From: an uncultured Halioglobus sp.
Lineage (GTDB): Bacteria; Pseudomonadota; Gammaproteobacteria; Pseudomonadales; Halieaceae
Length of the DNA: 6,694 nt
Assembly: GCA_905480565.1 (NCBI GenBank)
Contig: CAJQQW010000109.1
Location: forward strand, 1-6,694
Direction of reading: 5' to 3'
Shown: positions 1-6,450 of the stretch, piece by piece
Layout: each line of letters starts with the position of its first letter
How positions within the stretch are numbered: position 1 is the stretch's first letter
The notes under the pieces: generated by a model
What the model was told of the DNA's origin: nothing
Database searches by the model: none
Seen by the model: only the letters and a program-made list of their open reading frames with translations
Made by a program: the position numbers and the translations under genes

Positions 1-833
1 CCGGAAAAGCGGCTGCCTTGATGGCGCAGGTAACTCTGTACCTGGAACTCGGGTGTTGTTTCCTCGCCCGGGACGAGACTGCCCGAGCGCAGGTCACGGC
101 CAAACTTGTTGGCCATAGCGTCATCTGACAAGTAGGTGATATGACCGATCATCCGCGCCAGGGCGAGGCCCCTACTGGGAATCTTTGCATGATCCTGATA
201 GCTGCCGGAGAAAAATTCGGGGTCAGACTCGATAGCCTGGCGGGCTACCTCATTAAATGCGAGGTTCTGAGCGCTCAATTTAAGCGCCGCAGCAATGACA
301 ATGCAGTGCTTGATACGATCCGGAAATTCAAGGGACCAGCGCATGGCTTGCATGCCGCCCAGACTACCTCCGATAACAGCTGCCCAGCAATCTATCTCCA
401 GGCGCTGCGCCAGTCGGGCCTGGCTGTGCACCCAGTCGCGTGTGCGCATTGGGGGAAAGTCGGAGCCCCATGGTTTGCCTGTTTCCGGGTTGGTTGAGCT
501 GGGTCCGGTGGAGCCGTGGCAGCCGCCAAGGTTATTGAGGCTGACTACGAAAAAGCGATTGGTGTCTATGGGTTTACCGGGGCCTATGCACTCATCCCAC
601 CAACCTGGCTTGCGATCCTGGGTACTGTGAAAGCCGGCCGCGTGGTGGTTTCCGCTCAGGGCATGGCAGACCAGCACCGCATTGCTGTGATCCTTATTAA
701 GCGCGCCGTAGGTTTCATAAATGAGTTCATAGGCGGGGAGCTCGCGGCCACAGGTCAGTGCCAGGGGCTCATCAAAGCGTGCAATCTGCGGTGTGACGAT
801 ACCGATAGACTGCTTCAGCTTGGCAGATTCCAT
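1..833 (-). CDS. metX: Homoserine O-acyltransferase MetX (C-terminal part beyond window)
   Basis: This is an alpha/beta-hydrolase-fold acyltransferase that activates the hydroxyl of L-homoserine with acetyl- or succinyl-CoA, an early cytoplasmic step of methionine synthesis. The frame is open from the start to the window edge, giving 277 codons. Visible landmarks are CHALSG (residues 56-61), the GWWD segment (77-80), [12 protein letters not shown] (100-111) and the nucleophile elbow GGSLGGMQA (155-163), with Ser157 as the expected nucleophile. [15 protein letters not shown] and [11 protein letters not shown] are also typical of the family. Pseudomonas MetX has about 379 residues, so roughly 100 are missing, including the catalytic Asp and His. 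The residue deciding acetyl versus succinyl donor also lies in the missing part, so donor choice cannot be called. It is last in the visible yggS-proC-yggT-metX operon. The start is uncertain: ATG at 833 is given, but an in-frame GTG at 842 touches the yggT stop, and neither has a clear ribosome binding site. Confidence 0.95.
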   Translation of the reverse strand, partial: MESAKLKQSIGIVTPQIARFDEPLALTCGRELPAYELIYETYGALNKDHSNAVLVCHALSGNHHAAGFHSTQDRKPGWWDECIGPGKPIDTNRFFVVSLNNLGGCHGSTGPSSTNPETGKPWGSDFPPMRTRDWVHSQARLAQRLEIDCWAAVIGGSLGGMQAMRWSLEFPDRIKHCIVIAAALKLSAQNLAFNEVARQAIESDPEFFSGSYQDHAKIPSRGLALARMIGHITYLSDDAMANKFGRDLRSGSLVPGEETTPEFQVQSYLRHQGSRFS

Positions 834-842
834 ACCGGCCAC

Positions 843-1427
843 TTATAACCAGGGGACAAGGCCGGCAACACCGAGAGAGCCTGCCAAATGCCCTAGAGCA
901 ATCTGTATGATATTGATCAGGATAAAAACGAAAATGGGCGACAGATCCAATCCACCCATGGGGGGTAGCACTTTACGAAAAGGCGCCATCACCGGCTCAG
1001 TCAACTGGAACAGCAGCCGCAGTGCCGGGTTGTTGCCTCCCTGAGCGATCCAGCTCAGTATGATCATGGCTAATATAGCGAAGAAGTAGATTTTTACCAG
1101 GTAGGCCGCCAGGCCGATCAGGCTGGCCATCACCAGAGGCAAAACGGGCAGCAGTGCGCCCGTTTGCAGTGCAACCAGCAGGGCGATCATCAGCATTTGC
1201 AGGATCAACGCCAATAGCAGTGAAGCCAGGTCAATTCCGCCATAGCCAGGCAGGATGCGACGCAGCGGTATTACAAGCGGGTTGGTTAATTTCACCAGTG
1301 TCTGGCTGATTGGGTTGTAGAAATCAGCGCGAGTCAGTTGCAGCAAAAAACGCAGCAGCATGACCATCAGGTACAGGCCGAAAAACACGTAGACGAGGTA
1401 AACAAAGATATCAGTTAGTGCAGTCAT
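843..1427 (-). CDS. yggT: YggT family integral membrane protein
   Basis: A 194-residue inner-membrane protein with two tandem YGGT domains. Each repeat carries the motif N-P-(I/A)...L(T)xPxxxPxRxxLPxxGGxDLxxx: residues 38-69 (NPISQTLVKL through GGIDLA) and 133-163 (NPALRLLFQL through GGLDLS). About four hydrophobic segments are seen, near residues 8-30, 66-98, 100-127 and 164-184. The length agrees with two-repeat gammaproteobacterial members. Its biochemical role is not settled. The family has been linked to osmotic stress tolerance and, in other lineages, to membrane or division functions, so I assign no activity. It begins six bases after the proC stop and ends immediately before metX, which points to a shared transcript. 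No strong ribosome binding site precedes the ATG, so translation may depend on coupling to proC. Confidence 0.93.
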   Translation of the reverse strand: MTALTDIFVYLVYVFFGLYLMVMLLRFLLQLTRADFYNPISQTLVKLTNPLVIPLRRILPGYGGIDLASLLLALILQMLMIALLVALQTGALLPVLPLVMASLIGLAAYLVKIYFFAILAMIILSWIAQGGNNPALRLLFQLTEPVMAPFRKVLPPMGGLDLSPIFVFILINIIQIALGHLAGSLGVAGLVPWL

Positions 1428-1433
1428 TGTTGT

Positions 1434-2270
1434 CTAGCCCATTTCCCGCGCCATCTCCACGGCGCGCTCCGCGGCGGCCTGCATGGCTCTGGCGACTGTG
1501 TGTTGCAGTTTGTCTCGTTCGAAACTCTGGATGGCGCGTTCGGTCGTGCCACCGGGACTGGTCACTCGGCGACGCAACTCTGTAAGATCGACGTCGCTTT
1601 CGAGCGCCATGCGCGCGGCGCCAAGAGCAGTTTGCACTGCGAGGCGTGTAGCCACTTCCTCGTCGAGACCCTGGTCTTTGCCCGCGGTGATCATAGCTTC
1701 CATGAACAGGAAAAAATAAGCGGGGCCGCTGCCAGAGAGCGCCGTGATGGCGTCCAGTTCGTTCTCCGTATCCACCCAGCAGGTGAGCCCTACTGCCGCC
1801 AATATAGTTTGTGCGAACTCGCGTTGTTGTTTGGAGCATTGCGCATTGGCGAACAGGCCGCTGGCCCCGGAACGCAGCAGGGCGGGGGTGTTTGGCATGC
1901 ATCTGACGATAGCGGCACCAGGGTTGAGCCTGGACTGTATTTGTTCGACCGTGATTCCTGCGGCGATGGAAATAACCAGTGGATTATTTTTTTTGACCGC
2001 ATCGGCAATGCTTTCCGTAGCTTTTGCCATTATCTGGGGCTTGACCGCCATGATGATGACATCCGCATGCGCCACAGCCTCAGCGTTATCCTTGTGTACC
2101 TCTATCGGGCCGATATCGCGCAGGCGCGCCAGGCTATCCGGCATGGGGTCGGCAGCACTGATGCAGCTGGCCCTTTGGCCGCTCTCCAGCAGGCCGCCAA
2201 TAATACTGGCAGCCATGTTGCCGCCGCCGACAAATGCGATGTGGTTCTGCTGTGAGCTACTGTTGTTCAT
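1434..2270 (-). CDS. proC: Pyrroline-5-carboxylate reductase
   Basis: A cytoplasmic enzyme that reduces 1-pyrroline-5-carboxylate to L-proline with NAD(P)H, the last step of proline synthesis. The 278 residues match the usual family length of about 270. The N-terminal Rossmann fold shows the glycine-rich dinucleotide loop FVGGGNMA (residues 13-20) and the strand-turn AVKPQ (75-79). The substrate-binding part shows RCMPNTPALL (123-132) and ALSGSGPAYFF (177-187). The C-terminal helical dimerisation domain carries the family signature around LRRRVTSPGGTTERAI (232-247). All key positions appear intact. It lies 54 bases downstream of yggS and six bases upstream of yggT. The yggS-proC pairing is common in bacteria. 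The ATG at 2270 fits the family N-terminus, although the sequence ahead of it is a poor ribosome binding site. Confidence 0.97.
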   Translation of the reverse strand: MNNSSSQQNHIAFVGGGNMAASIIGGLLESGQRASCISAADPMPDSLARLRDIGPIEVHKDNAEAVAHADVIIMAVKPQIMAKATESIADAVKKNNPLVISIAAGITVEQIQSRLNPGAAIVRCMPNTPALLRSGASGLFANAQCSKQQREFAQTILAAVGLTCWVDTENELDAITALSGSGPAYFFLFMEAMITAGKDQGLDEEVATRLAVQTALGAARMALESDVDLTELRRRVTSPGGTTERAIQSFERDKLQHTVARAMQAAAERAVEMAREMG

Positions 2271-2324
2271 AAGCGCAAGAGATTCGAAAAGATCGACCAG
2301 TATACACGCCGCGACGGCCCAAAA

Positions 2325-3017
2325 TCATCTATTACGCGGCCCGAAAAGGGCGGTGCCCACCCTTACCAGCGTGGCCCCTTCGGCAATAGCGGCCTCCAGA
2401 TCAGCGGACATACCCATTGAGAGGGTATCCAGACCGGGCGCCAGTGCCTGTAGCTCGGAAAGTGCGGCGCGCATCGCCGCAAAATCCTCACGCTGCTGCT
2501 TTTCGTCTGACCCGGCTGCGGGAATGGCCATCAGGCCTCTCAGCTTGAGGCCGGGCAGCGCAAGCACTGTCTTGGCCAGATCAGGAAGCGCTGCAAGCGT
2601 CACTCCAGACTTGCTGTCCTCTCCGGATACGTTGACCTGCAGGCAGACTTGTAACGGCGATTTATGAGGCGACCGTTGATCACTGAGGCGCCGTGCAACC
2701 TTTTCACGATCGACACTATGCACCCAGTCGAAGTGCTCCGCTATGGAGAGTGTTTTATTGGACTGGATGGGCCCGATGAAATGCCAGCACAAGGGCAGAT
2801 CCCCTAGCTCGTCGATCTTTGAGAGGGCTTCCTGCAGGTAGTTTTCTCCGAAGTGAGAAAGCCCGCTTTCATAAGCCCATCGTATGTGTGAGGCGGGTCT
2901 CGTTTTGCTCACCGCAACCACAAGAATGTCACTATTGCTGAACTGGCTTTTTTCTGCGCTGCACCTTACTCTTGAGAATAGTTGCGCGACATTGTGGGAA
3001 AGCTGTTGTTTGTCCAT
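2325..3017 (-). CDS. yggS: YggS family pyridoxal phosphate homeostasis protein (PLPBP/PipY)
   Basis: A single-domain PLP-binding protein with an alanine-racemase-like TIM-barrel fold and no known catalytic activity. The family keeps vitamin B6, amino-acid and keto-acid pools in balance. The PLP lysine is in VAVSKT (Lys38). Other family blocks are HFGENYLQEA (55-64), WHFIGPIQSNK (78-88), QVNVSGEDSKSG (127-138), LRGLMAIP (159-166), LSMGMSADLEAAI (199-211), and the phosphate-binding end VRVGTALFGPR (218-228). The block usually written HFIGxLQSNK has Ile in place of the Leu here. The frame could open 36 bases earlier with a GTG at 3053, but ATG 3017 gives 230 residues and an N-terminus like known homologues (a DxxxLxxNV-type opening), so I prefer it. 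It is the first gene of the operon and faces away from pilT. Confidence 0.95.
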   Translation of the reverse strand: MDKQQLSHNVAQLFSRVRCSAEKSQFSNSDILVVAVSKTRPASHIRWAYESGLSHFGENYLQEALSKIDELGDLPLCWHFIGPIQSNKTLSIAEHFDWVHSVDREKVARRLSDQRSPHKSPLQVCLQVNVSGEDSKSGVTLAALPDLAKTVLALPGLKLRGLMAIPAAGSDEKQQREDFAAMRAALSELQALAPGLDTLSMGMSADLEAAIAEGATLVRVGTALFGPRNR

Positions 3018-3054
3018 GGGGCGAATCTTAGCTGATTCCCGGCTACGGTACACG

Positions 3055-3082
3055 ACAATAACAAAGCACCGCGAGCGGGCAA
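3055..3082 (-). promoter_or_regulatory. Candidate sigma-70-type promoter for yggS-proC-yggT-metX
   Basis: On the minus strand, TTGCCC (3082-3077) and TATTGT (3060-3055) are separated by 16 bases. Each hexamer matches four of six consensus positions. The -10 box ends 37 bases before the yggS ATG at 3017, giving a short leader of about 30 bases. It is the best-spaced pair I found in the divergent region, but the match is modest and could be chance. Confidence 0.35.
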
Positions 3083-3096
3083 AATACCTGGGTTAC

Positions 3097-3113
3097 TTGG
3101 CCGTTGGGTTGCA
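3097..3113 (+). promoter_or_regulatory. Candidate sigma-54 (RpoN) -24/-12 promoter for pilTU
   Basis: The 17-base element TTGGCCGTTGGGTTGCA fits the sigma-54 pattern YTGGCACG-N4-TTGCW. The -24 part TTGGC and the full -12 part TTGCA are both present. The diagnostic GG (3099-3100) and GC (3111-3112) are exactly ten bases apart. Only the three positions after TGGC depart from consensus. Transcription would begin near 3123-3125, about 22 bases before the pilT ATG at 3147 and just ahead of its likely ribosome binding site. I saw no clear enhancer-binding-protein inverted repeat upstream. Position and orientation are right, but this is pattern matching by eye. Confidence 0.5.
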
Positions 3114-3130
3114 CTAGCCTGGCGCAAGAT

Positions 3131-3136
3131 GGGGAG
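3131..3136 (+). promoter_or_regulatory. Ribosome binding site deciding the pilT start
   Basis: GGGGAG lies ten bases ahead of ATG 3147. The in-frame ATG at 3129 has only a GCGCAAG-type sequence before it and would itself cover this site. Together with the conserved MDITELL N-terminus, this favours 3147. A second purine run, GAAGGA at 3141-3146, touches the ATG and is too close to serve alone. Confidence 0.5.
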
Positions 3137-3146
3137 TGCTGAAGGA

Positions 3147-4181
3147 ATGGATATAACGGAACTATTGGCCTTTACTGCAAAGCAGGGCGCTTCCGATTTG
3201 CACCTGTCCGGAGGACTCCCGCCAATGATTCGTGTGGATGGTGATATTCGTCGCATCAACCTGCCGCCCATGGAGCACAAGCAGGTTCATGAACTGATCT
3301 ACGACATCATGAATGACAAGCAGCGCAAGGACTACGAAGAGTTCCTTGAAACTGACTTCTCCTTCGAGGTGCCGGGGCTTGCCCGTTTTCGAGTTAACGC
3401 ATTTAATCAGAATCGTGGGGCTGCGGGCGTATTTCGTACCATTCCCAGCAAGGTTCTCACTATGGAAGACCTGGGTATGGGACAGGTTTTCCGCGACATA
3501 TCGATGATGCCCCGGGGCCTGGTGCTAGTCACTGGCCCTACCGGATCCGGTAAGTCGACGACGCTGGCAGCGATGGTCGACTATATCAATGACAATAAAT
3601 ATGAACATATCCTGACCATCGAGGACCCTATCGAATTTGTACACCAGAGTAAAAAATGTCTGGTCAACCAACGTGAGGTTCACCGCGATACCCTGGGCTT
3701 TTCCGAAGCGCTGCGTTCGGCATTACGAGAAGATCCGGACATCATTCTGGTGGGTGAATTGCGTGACCTGGAAACTATTCGTCTGGCTCTGACGGCCGCC
3801 GAAACTGGCCACCTCGTGTTCGGTACGCTGCATACGACTTCTGCGGCCAAGACGATCGACCGTGTTATCGACGTGTTCCCCGCCTCAGAAAAAGATATGG
3901 TACGTTCCATGTTGTCTGAATCGCTGCAGGCCGTTGTTTCCCAGACGCTGCTAAAGCGCAGTACCGGTGGCCGTATCGCCGCGCATGAGATTATGCGCGG
4001 AACGTCTGCTATTCGTAACCTCATACGGGAAGACAAGGTAGCGCAGATGTACTCGGCTATACAGACCGGACAGGCCATGGGTATGCAGACTATGGACCAG
4101 TGCCTCGAGGACATGGTCGCCAAACGCTTGATTACACGCGAAGTGGCCCGAGAAAAAGCCAGAAACCCGGAAAACTTTTAG
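3147..4181 (+). CDS. pilT: Type IV pilus retraction ATPase PilT
   Basis: A hexameric cytoplasmic motor of the PilT/VirB11 secretion ATPase family. It powers pilin extraction at the inner-membrane base and so pilus retraction, twitching motility and often DNA uptake. From ATG 3147 the protein has 344 residues, the length I recall for P. aeruginosa PilT, and starts MDITELL. The N-terminal PAS-like domain includes GASDLHLSGGLPP (14-26). The C-terminal RecA-like domain has Walker A GPTGSGKST (130-138), the Asp box LTIEDPIEF (156-164), Walker B DIILVGELRD (198-207) with Glu204 as the likely catalytic base, and the His box with His222 and His229 in ETGHLVFGTLHT. The retraction motif AIRNLIRE is at 288-295, and the protein ends in PENF. 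An upstream in-frame ATG at 3129 would add six residues not seen in homologues. pilU follows 41 bases downstream with no terminator-like hairpin between, so the two are probably co-transcribed. Confidence 0.98.
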   Translation: MDITELLAFTAKQGASDLHLSGGLPPMIRVDGDIRRINLPPMEHKQVHELIYDIMNDKQRKDYEEFLETDFSFEVPGLARFRVNAFNQNRGAAGVFRTIPSKVLTMEDLGMGQVFRDISMMPRGLVLVTGPTGSGKSTTLAAMVDYINDNKYEHILTIEDPIEFVHQSKKCLVNQREVHRDTLGFSEALRSALREDPDIILVGELRDLETIRLALTAAETGHLVFGTLHTTSAAKTIDRVIDVFPASEKDMVRSMLSESLQAVVSQTLLKRSTGGRIAAHEIMRGTSAIRNLIREDKVAQMYSAIQTGQAMGMQTMDQCLEDMVAKRLITREVAREKARNPENF

Positions 4182-4210
4182 AGTCCGCAAAAGATGCAGG
4201 GTTACCGCAG

Positions 4211-4218
4211 AGGAAGGA
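4211..4218 (+). promoter_or_regulatory. Ribosome binding site deciding the pilU start
   Basis: AGGAAGGA lies four bases ahead of ATG 4223. This is the clearest Shine-Dalgarno in the window. It selects 4223 over the frame's upstream opening at 4100, which would lie inside pilT. Confidence 0.75.
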
Positions 4219-4222
4219 CGAC

Positions 4223-5362
4223 ATGAAGATTGAGGAATTACTCGAAAGGATCGTGAAAGAAGGTGCTTCGGATGGTTTTATTACAGCAGACGCGCCGCCG
4301 AGTATCAAAGTCGATGGCCAGATATTTCCTATTAGTGGTACTGCGCTGAGCGAGGAGGAAGCGCGTGAGGTAATTCTGTCCTCCATGCTGCCTGAGCAAG
4401 AGGAAGACTTTGTTCGGCATCGCGAGGCCAACTATGCCATAACTACTCAAAACTGTGGTCGTTTCAGGGCCAGCGCTTTTGTGCAGCGAGGGCAGAGTGG
4501 CTTGGTTGTGCGCCGTATACAGGACGAGATTCCGACAATTGATGGTTTAGGTCTGCCTCCAATCATCAAAGAGCTATCCATGACACAGCGCGGCCTGATC
4601 ATTTTCGTAGGTGCGACGGGTACTGGTAAATCGACATCTCTGGCATCAATGGTGGGCCATCGTAACCATAATAGTCGGGGCCATATTATTACCATCGAGG
4701 ATCCTATTGAATTCATTCATGAGCATGCGGGCTGCCTTATTACGCAACGCGAGGTGGGAATGGATACGGAGTCCTATCAGGTGGCTCTGAAGAATACGCT
4801 GCGCCAGGCACCGGATGTGATACTGATCGGTGAGGTGCGAACGGCTGAGACCATGCAGCAGGCATTGACCTTTGCTGAAACCGGCCACCTGTGCCTTTGT
4901 ACCTTGCACGCAAACAATGCGAACCAAGCGCTCGACAGGATACAGAGCTTTTTCCCTGCGGATATGCATGACCAGGTCTGGATGGATCTATCTTTGAACC
5001 TCAAGGCAATGATTGCGCAACAGTTGCTACCACATAAGGACGGTAAAGGCCGTGTGCCTGTGATAGAAATTCTGTTGAATACCCCGCTGATCAGTGACTA
5101 TATCCGCAAGGGAGAGGTGCATCTCATCAAGGACCTGATGGCCAAATCTACAGAGCACGGTATGCAAACCCTCGATCAGTCTCTGGTGAAAGCATACAAG
5201 GACAAGTTGATTACTAAAGAGGATGCATTGCACTACGCTGATTCGGCCAACGATGTAAGATTGAAAATCAAGATGCTGGACCGCGGAGATTTCGGTACCG
5301 GAGATACGCTCGATATTTCCTTCGAAGAGCAGGAAGACGAAGGCCGCTTTCTCGGTCGTTAG
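4223..5362 (+). CDS. pilU: Type IV pilus retraction ATPase PilU (PilT-dependent accessory motor)
   Basis: A PilT paralogue of 379 residues that supports retraction under load together with PilT. In the RecA-like domain, Walker A is VGATGTGKST (129-138), with the Ala-Thr-Gly-Thr variant typical of PilU. The Asp box is ITIEDPIEF (156-164), Walker B is DVILIGEVRT (198-207) with Glu204, and the His box is ETGHLCLCTLHA (219-230) with His222 and His229. EVALK/NTLRQAPD-like and DQVWMDLSLNLKAMIAQQL segments are PilU hallmarks. In the N-terminal domain the usual G-x-S-D-L motif reads GASDGFIT (14-21), so the Leu is replaced by Gly18. The last 30 residues form a divergent acidic tail (ISFEEQEDEGR near 365-375), comparable in length to the tail of Pseudomonas PilU. 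It follows pilT by 41 bases and meets ruvX tail to tail, with 9 bases between stops. Confidence 0.97.
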   Translation: MKIEELLERIVKEGASDGFITADAPPSIKVDGQIFPISGTALSEEEAREVILSSMLPEQEEDFVRHREANYAITTQNCGRFRASAFVQRGQSGLVVRRIQDEIPTIDGLGLPPIIKELSMTQRGLIIFVGATGTGKSTSLASMVGHRNHNSRGHIITIEDPIEFIHEHAGCLITQREVGMDTESYQVALKNTLRQAPDVILIGEVRTAETMQQALTFAETGHLCLCTLHANNANQALDRIQSFFPADMHDQVWMDLSLNLKAMIAQQLLPHKDGKGRVPVIEILLNTPLISDYIRKGEVHLIKDLMAKSTEHGMQTLDQSLVKAYKDKLITKEDALHYADSANDVRLKIKMLDRGDFGTGDTLDISFEEQEDEGRFLGR

Positions 5363-5371
5363 TCGATGGGC

Positions 5372-5806
5372 TTACGCGTCTCCCGTTGCGCGCTCTAGCC
5401 ACGACTTGAGAATCAACTCGGCCGCTAAACTGTCTACCGGGTTGGCGCTGTAGTCGCCCCGATGTCCCTGTTCGCGACTGATCGACTTGGCCTCAGCACT
5501 ACTGAGACGCTCATCAATCATGTCTACCGGCAGACCCAACCTGCCATGCAGGCGCCGCGCAAACTTGGTCGCTAGCTGGCTAAGCTCGCTATCGCTGCCA
5601 TCCATATGCAGGGGCTCACCCACCACCAGACGCTCGGGCTGCCACTCCGACACAAGATTTGTTAGTGCCTCCCAGTCCGGCTGGCCATCGCGGGCTTTTA
5701 GCACGGCCAATGGTTGGGTTGTGCCGAGCCGGCAGTTGCCGACGGCGACACCGATATTACGCAAACCAAAATCAAAGCTGATGACGTTTCGGTGTGGATT
5801 ATTCAC
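5372..5806 (-). CDS. ruvX: RuvX/YqgF family RNase H-like nuclease (16S rRNA maturation; putative Holliday junction resolvase)
   Basis: A small cytoplasmic nuclease with the RNase H fold. The family is linked to 5'-end processing of 16S rRNA, and a Holliday-junction activity has also been proposed. At 144 residues it is close to the roughly 140 of E. coli YqgF. The first acidic residue is Asp12 in SFDFGLRNIGVAVGN (10-24). Then come the strand with VVGEPLHMDGS (61-71), KFARRLHGRLGLPV (81-94), the DERLSS block (98-103) and the last acidic residue Asp125 in NPVDSLAAELIL (122-133). The usual G-x-P of VGLPLNMDG reads GEPLHMDG. The start is a GTG at 5806. No alternative start lies between it and the preceding yqgE stop, 26 bases upstream, and no strong ribosome binding site is seen, so translation may be coupled to yqgE. 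Confidence 0.95.
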   Translation of the reverse strand: MNNPHRNVISFDFGLRNIGVAVGNCRLGTTQPLAVLKARDGQPDWEALTNLVSEWQPERLVVGEPLHMDGSDSELSQLATKFARRLHGRLGLPVDMIDERLSSAEAKSISREQGHRGDYSANPVDSLAAELILKSWLERATGDA

Positions 5807-5832
5807 TGGGGTGCGCGAGAGCGGAGAAACGA

Positions 5833-6450
5833 TCAGGCGTGGCCGGCCTGGCCGGAAATCAGGTTCATGTCGACGCCCAACAGGGCCGCGGCGGCCTCCA
5901 TGCGGTGGTCTACTGGCGTTGAAAAAATGATGTCGCTGTCACCCGGCAAGGTCAGCCAGCTGTTTTCCGCCAACTCCTGCTCCAGTTGGCCCGCGCCCCA
6001 TCCCGCGTAGCCCAGTGCAATGAGGTGTTCCGATGGGCCCTCGTCGTTGGCAATTGCGCGCAGGATATCGCGTGACGTGGTCAGTGTGACTTCACTGGTG
6101 ACGTTCAGGCTGGCCTCCCAGGCATCTTCGCAGTAACGGTGTAATACAAAGCCGTGATCCATCTGTACCGGGCCGCCCGCCATTACCGGCTCGGTAGAGT
6201 GGTCTCTAAGAGTTGTAATCTGTAAGTGCTCGAAAATTTCATCGACGGACAGATCAAGGGGTCGATTGATAACAATACCCATTGCGCCAGCTTCACCATG
6301 CTCGCAGATGTAGGTGATGCTTTGTGAAAAAATACCCTCAGACAGGCACGGCATTGCAAGCAGGAAGTGATCACGCAGGCAGTCGCCGCTTTTTGAGGTG
6401 CTGACCGAAAGTGCTCCAGCCATTGCTGTCGTCTCGAGAGTGAAAGGCAT
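5833..6450 (-). CDS. yqgE: YqgE/AlgH family protein (DUF179)
   Basis: A conserved cytoplasmic protein of unknown biochemical activity. It is named AlgH in Pseudomonas, where it was tied to alginate regulation. The conserved core begins at LRDHFLLAMPCL (25-36). Then come YICEHGEAGAMGIVINRPL (48-66), the GGPV-x-x-x-x-GFVLH block (92-104), TTSRDIL (124-130), LIALGYAGWGAGQLEQEL (143-160), WLT (165-167), and the invariant-looking C-terminus QAGHA (201-205). Three in-frame ATGs are possible. I choose 6450 (205 residues) because its A is shared with the TAA stop of the upstream tonB gene (TAATG), which suggests translational coupling. ATG 6486 (217 residues) would overlap tonB by 37 bases, and ATG 6423 gives 196 residues. 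Even 205 residues leaves 10-15 extra N-terminal residues compared with the 187-189 usual in E. coli and Pseudomonas. Confidence 0.94.
   Translation of the reverse strand: MPFTLETTAMAGALSVSTSKSGDCLRDHFLLAMPCLSEGIFSQSITYICEHGEAGAMGIVINRPLDLSVDEIFEHLQITTLRDHSTEPVMAGGPVQMDHGFVLHRYCEDAWEASLNVTSEVTLTTSRDILRAIANDEGPSEHLIALGYAGWGAGQLEQELAENSWLTLPGDSDIIFSTPVDHRMEAAAALLGVDMNLISGQAGHA

Noticed and set aside
141..848. Overlapping plus-strand open frames of about 110-118 codons
   Set aside because: The minus strand here encodes MetX continuously with conserved motifs. The minus frame is only unclosed because it leaves the window.
2271..2324. GC-rich inverted repeat and TATACT box in the yggS-proC gap
   Set aside because: The stem is only four base pairs with no T-tract, so it is not a terminator. 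The TATACT has no -35 element at acceptable spacing, so an internal proC promoter is not supported.
1500..2667. Long plus-strand open frames antisense to proC and yggS (251 and 307 codons)
   Set aside because: They lie opposite genes with full sets of family motifs, show no recognisable domains and have shadow-like composition (runs of Ser, Ala, Arg).
3027..3037. 11-base repeat CTTAGCTGATT, also at 6460-6470
   Set aside because: Several chance 11-base repeats are expected in a window of this size. One copy lies in the yggS leader and the other in the tonB coding end, with no shared context.
4182..4222. Possible terminator or promoter between pilT and pilU
   Set aside because: No hairpin with a T-tract and no spaced promoter pair is visible. 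Only the strong pilU ribosome binding site is evident.
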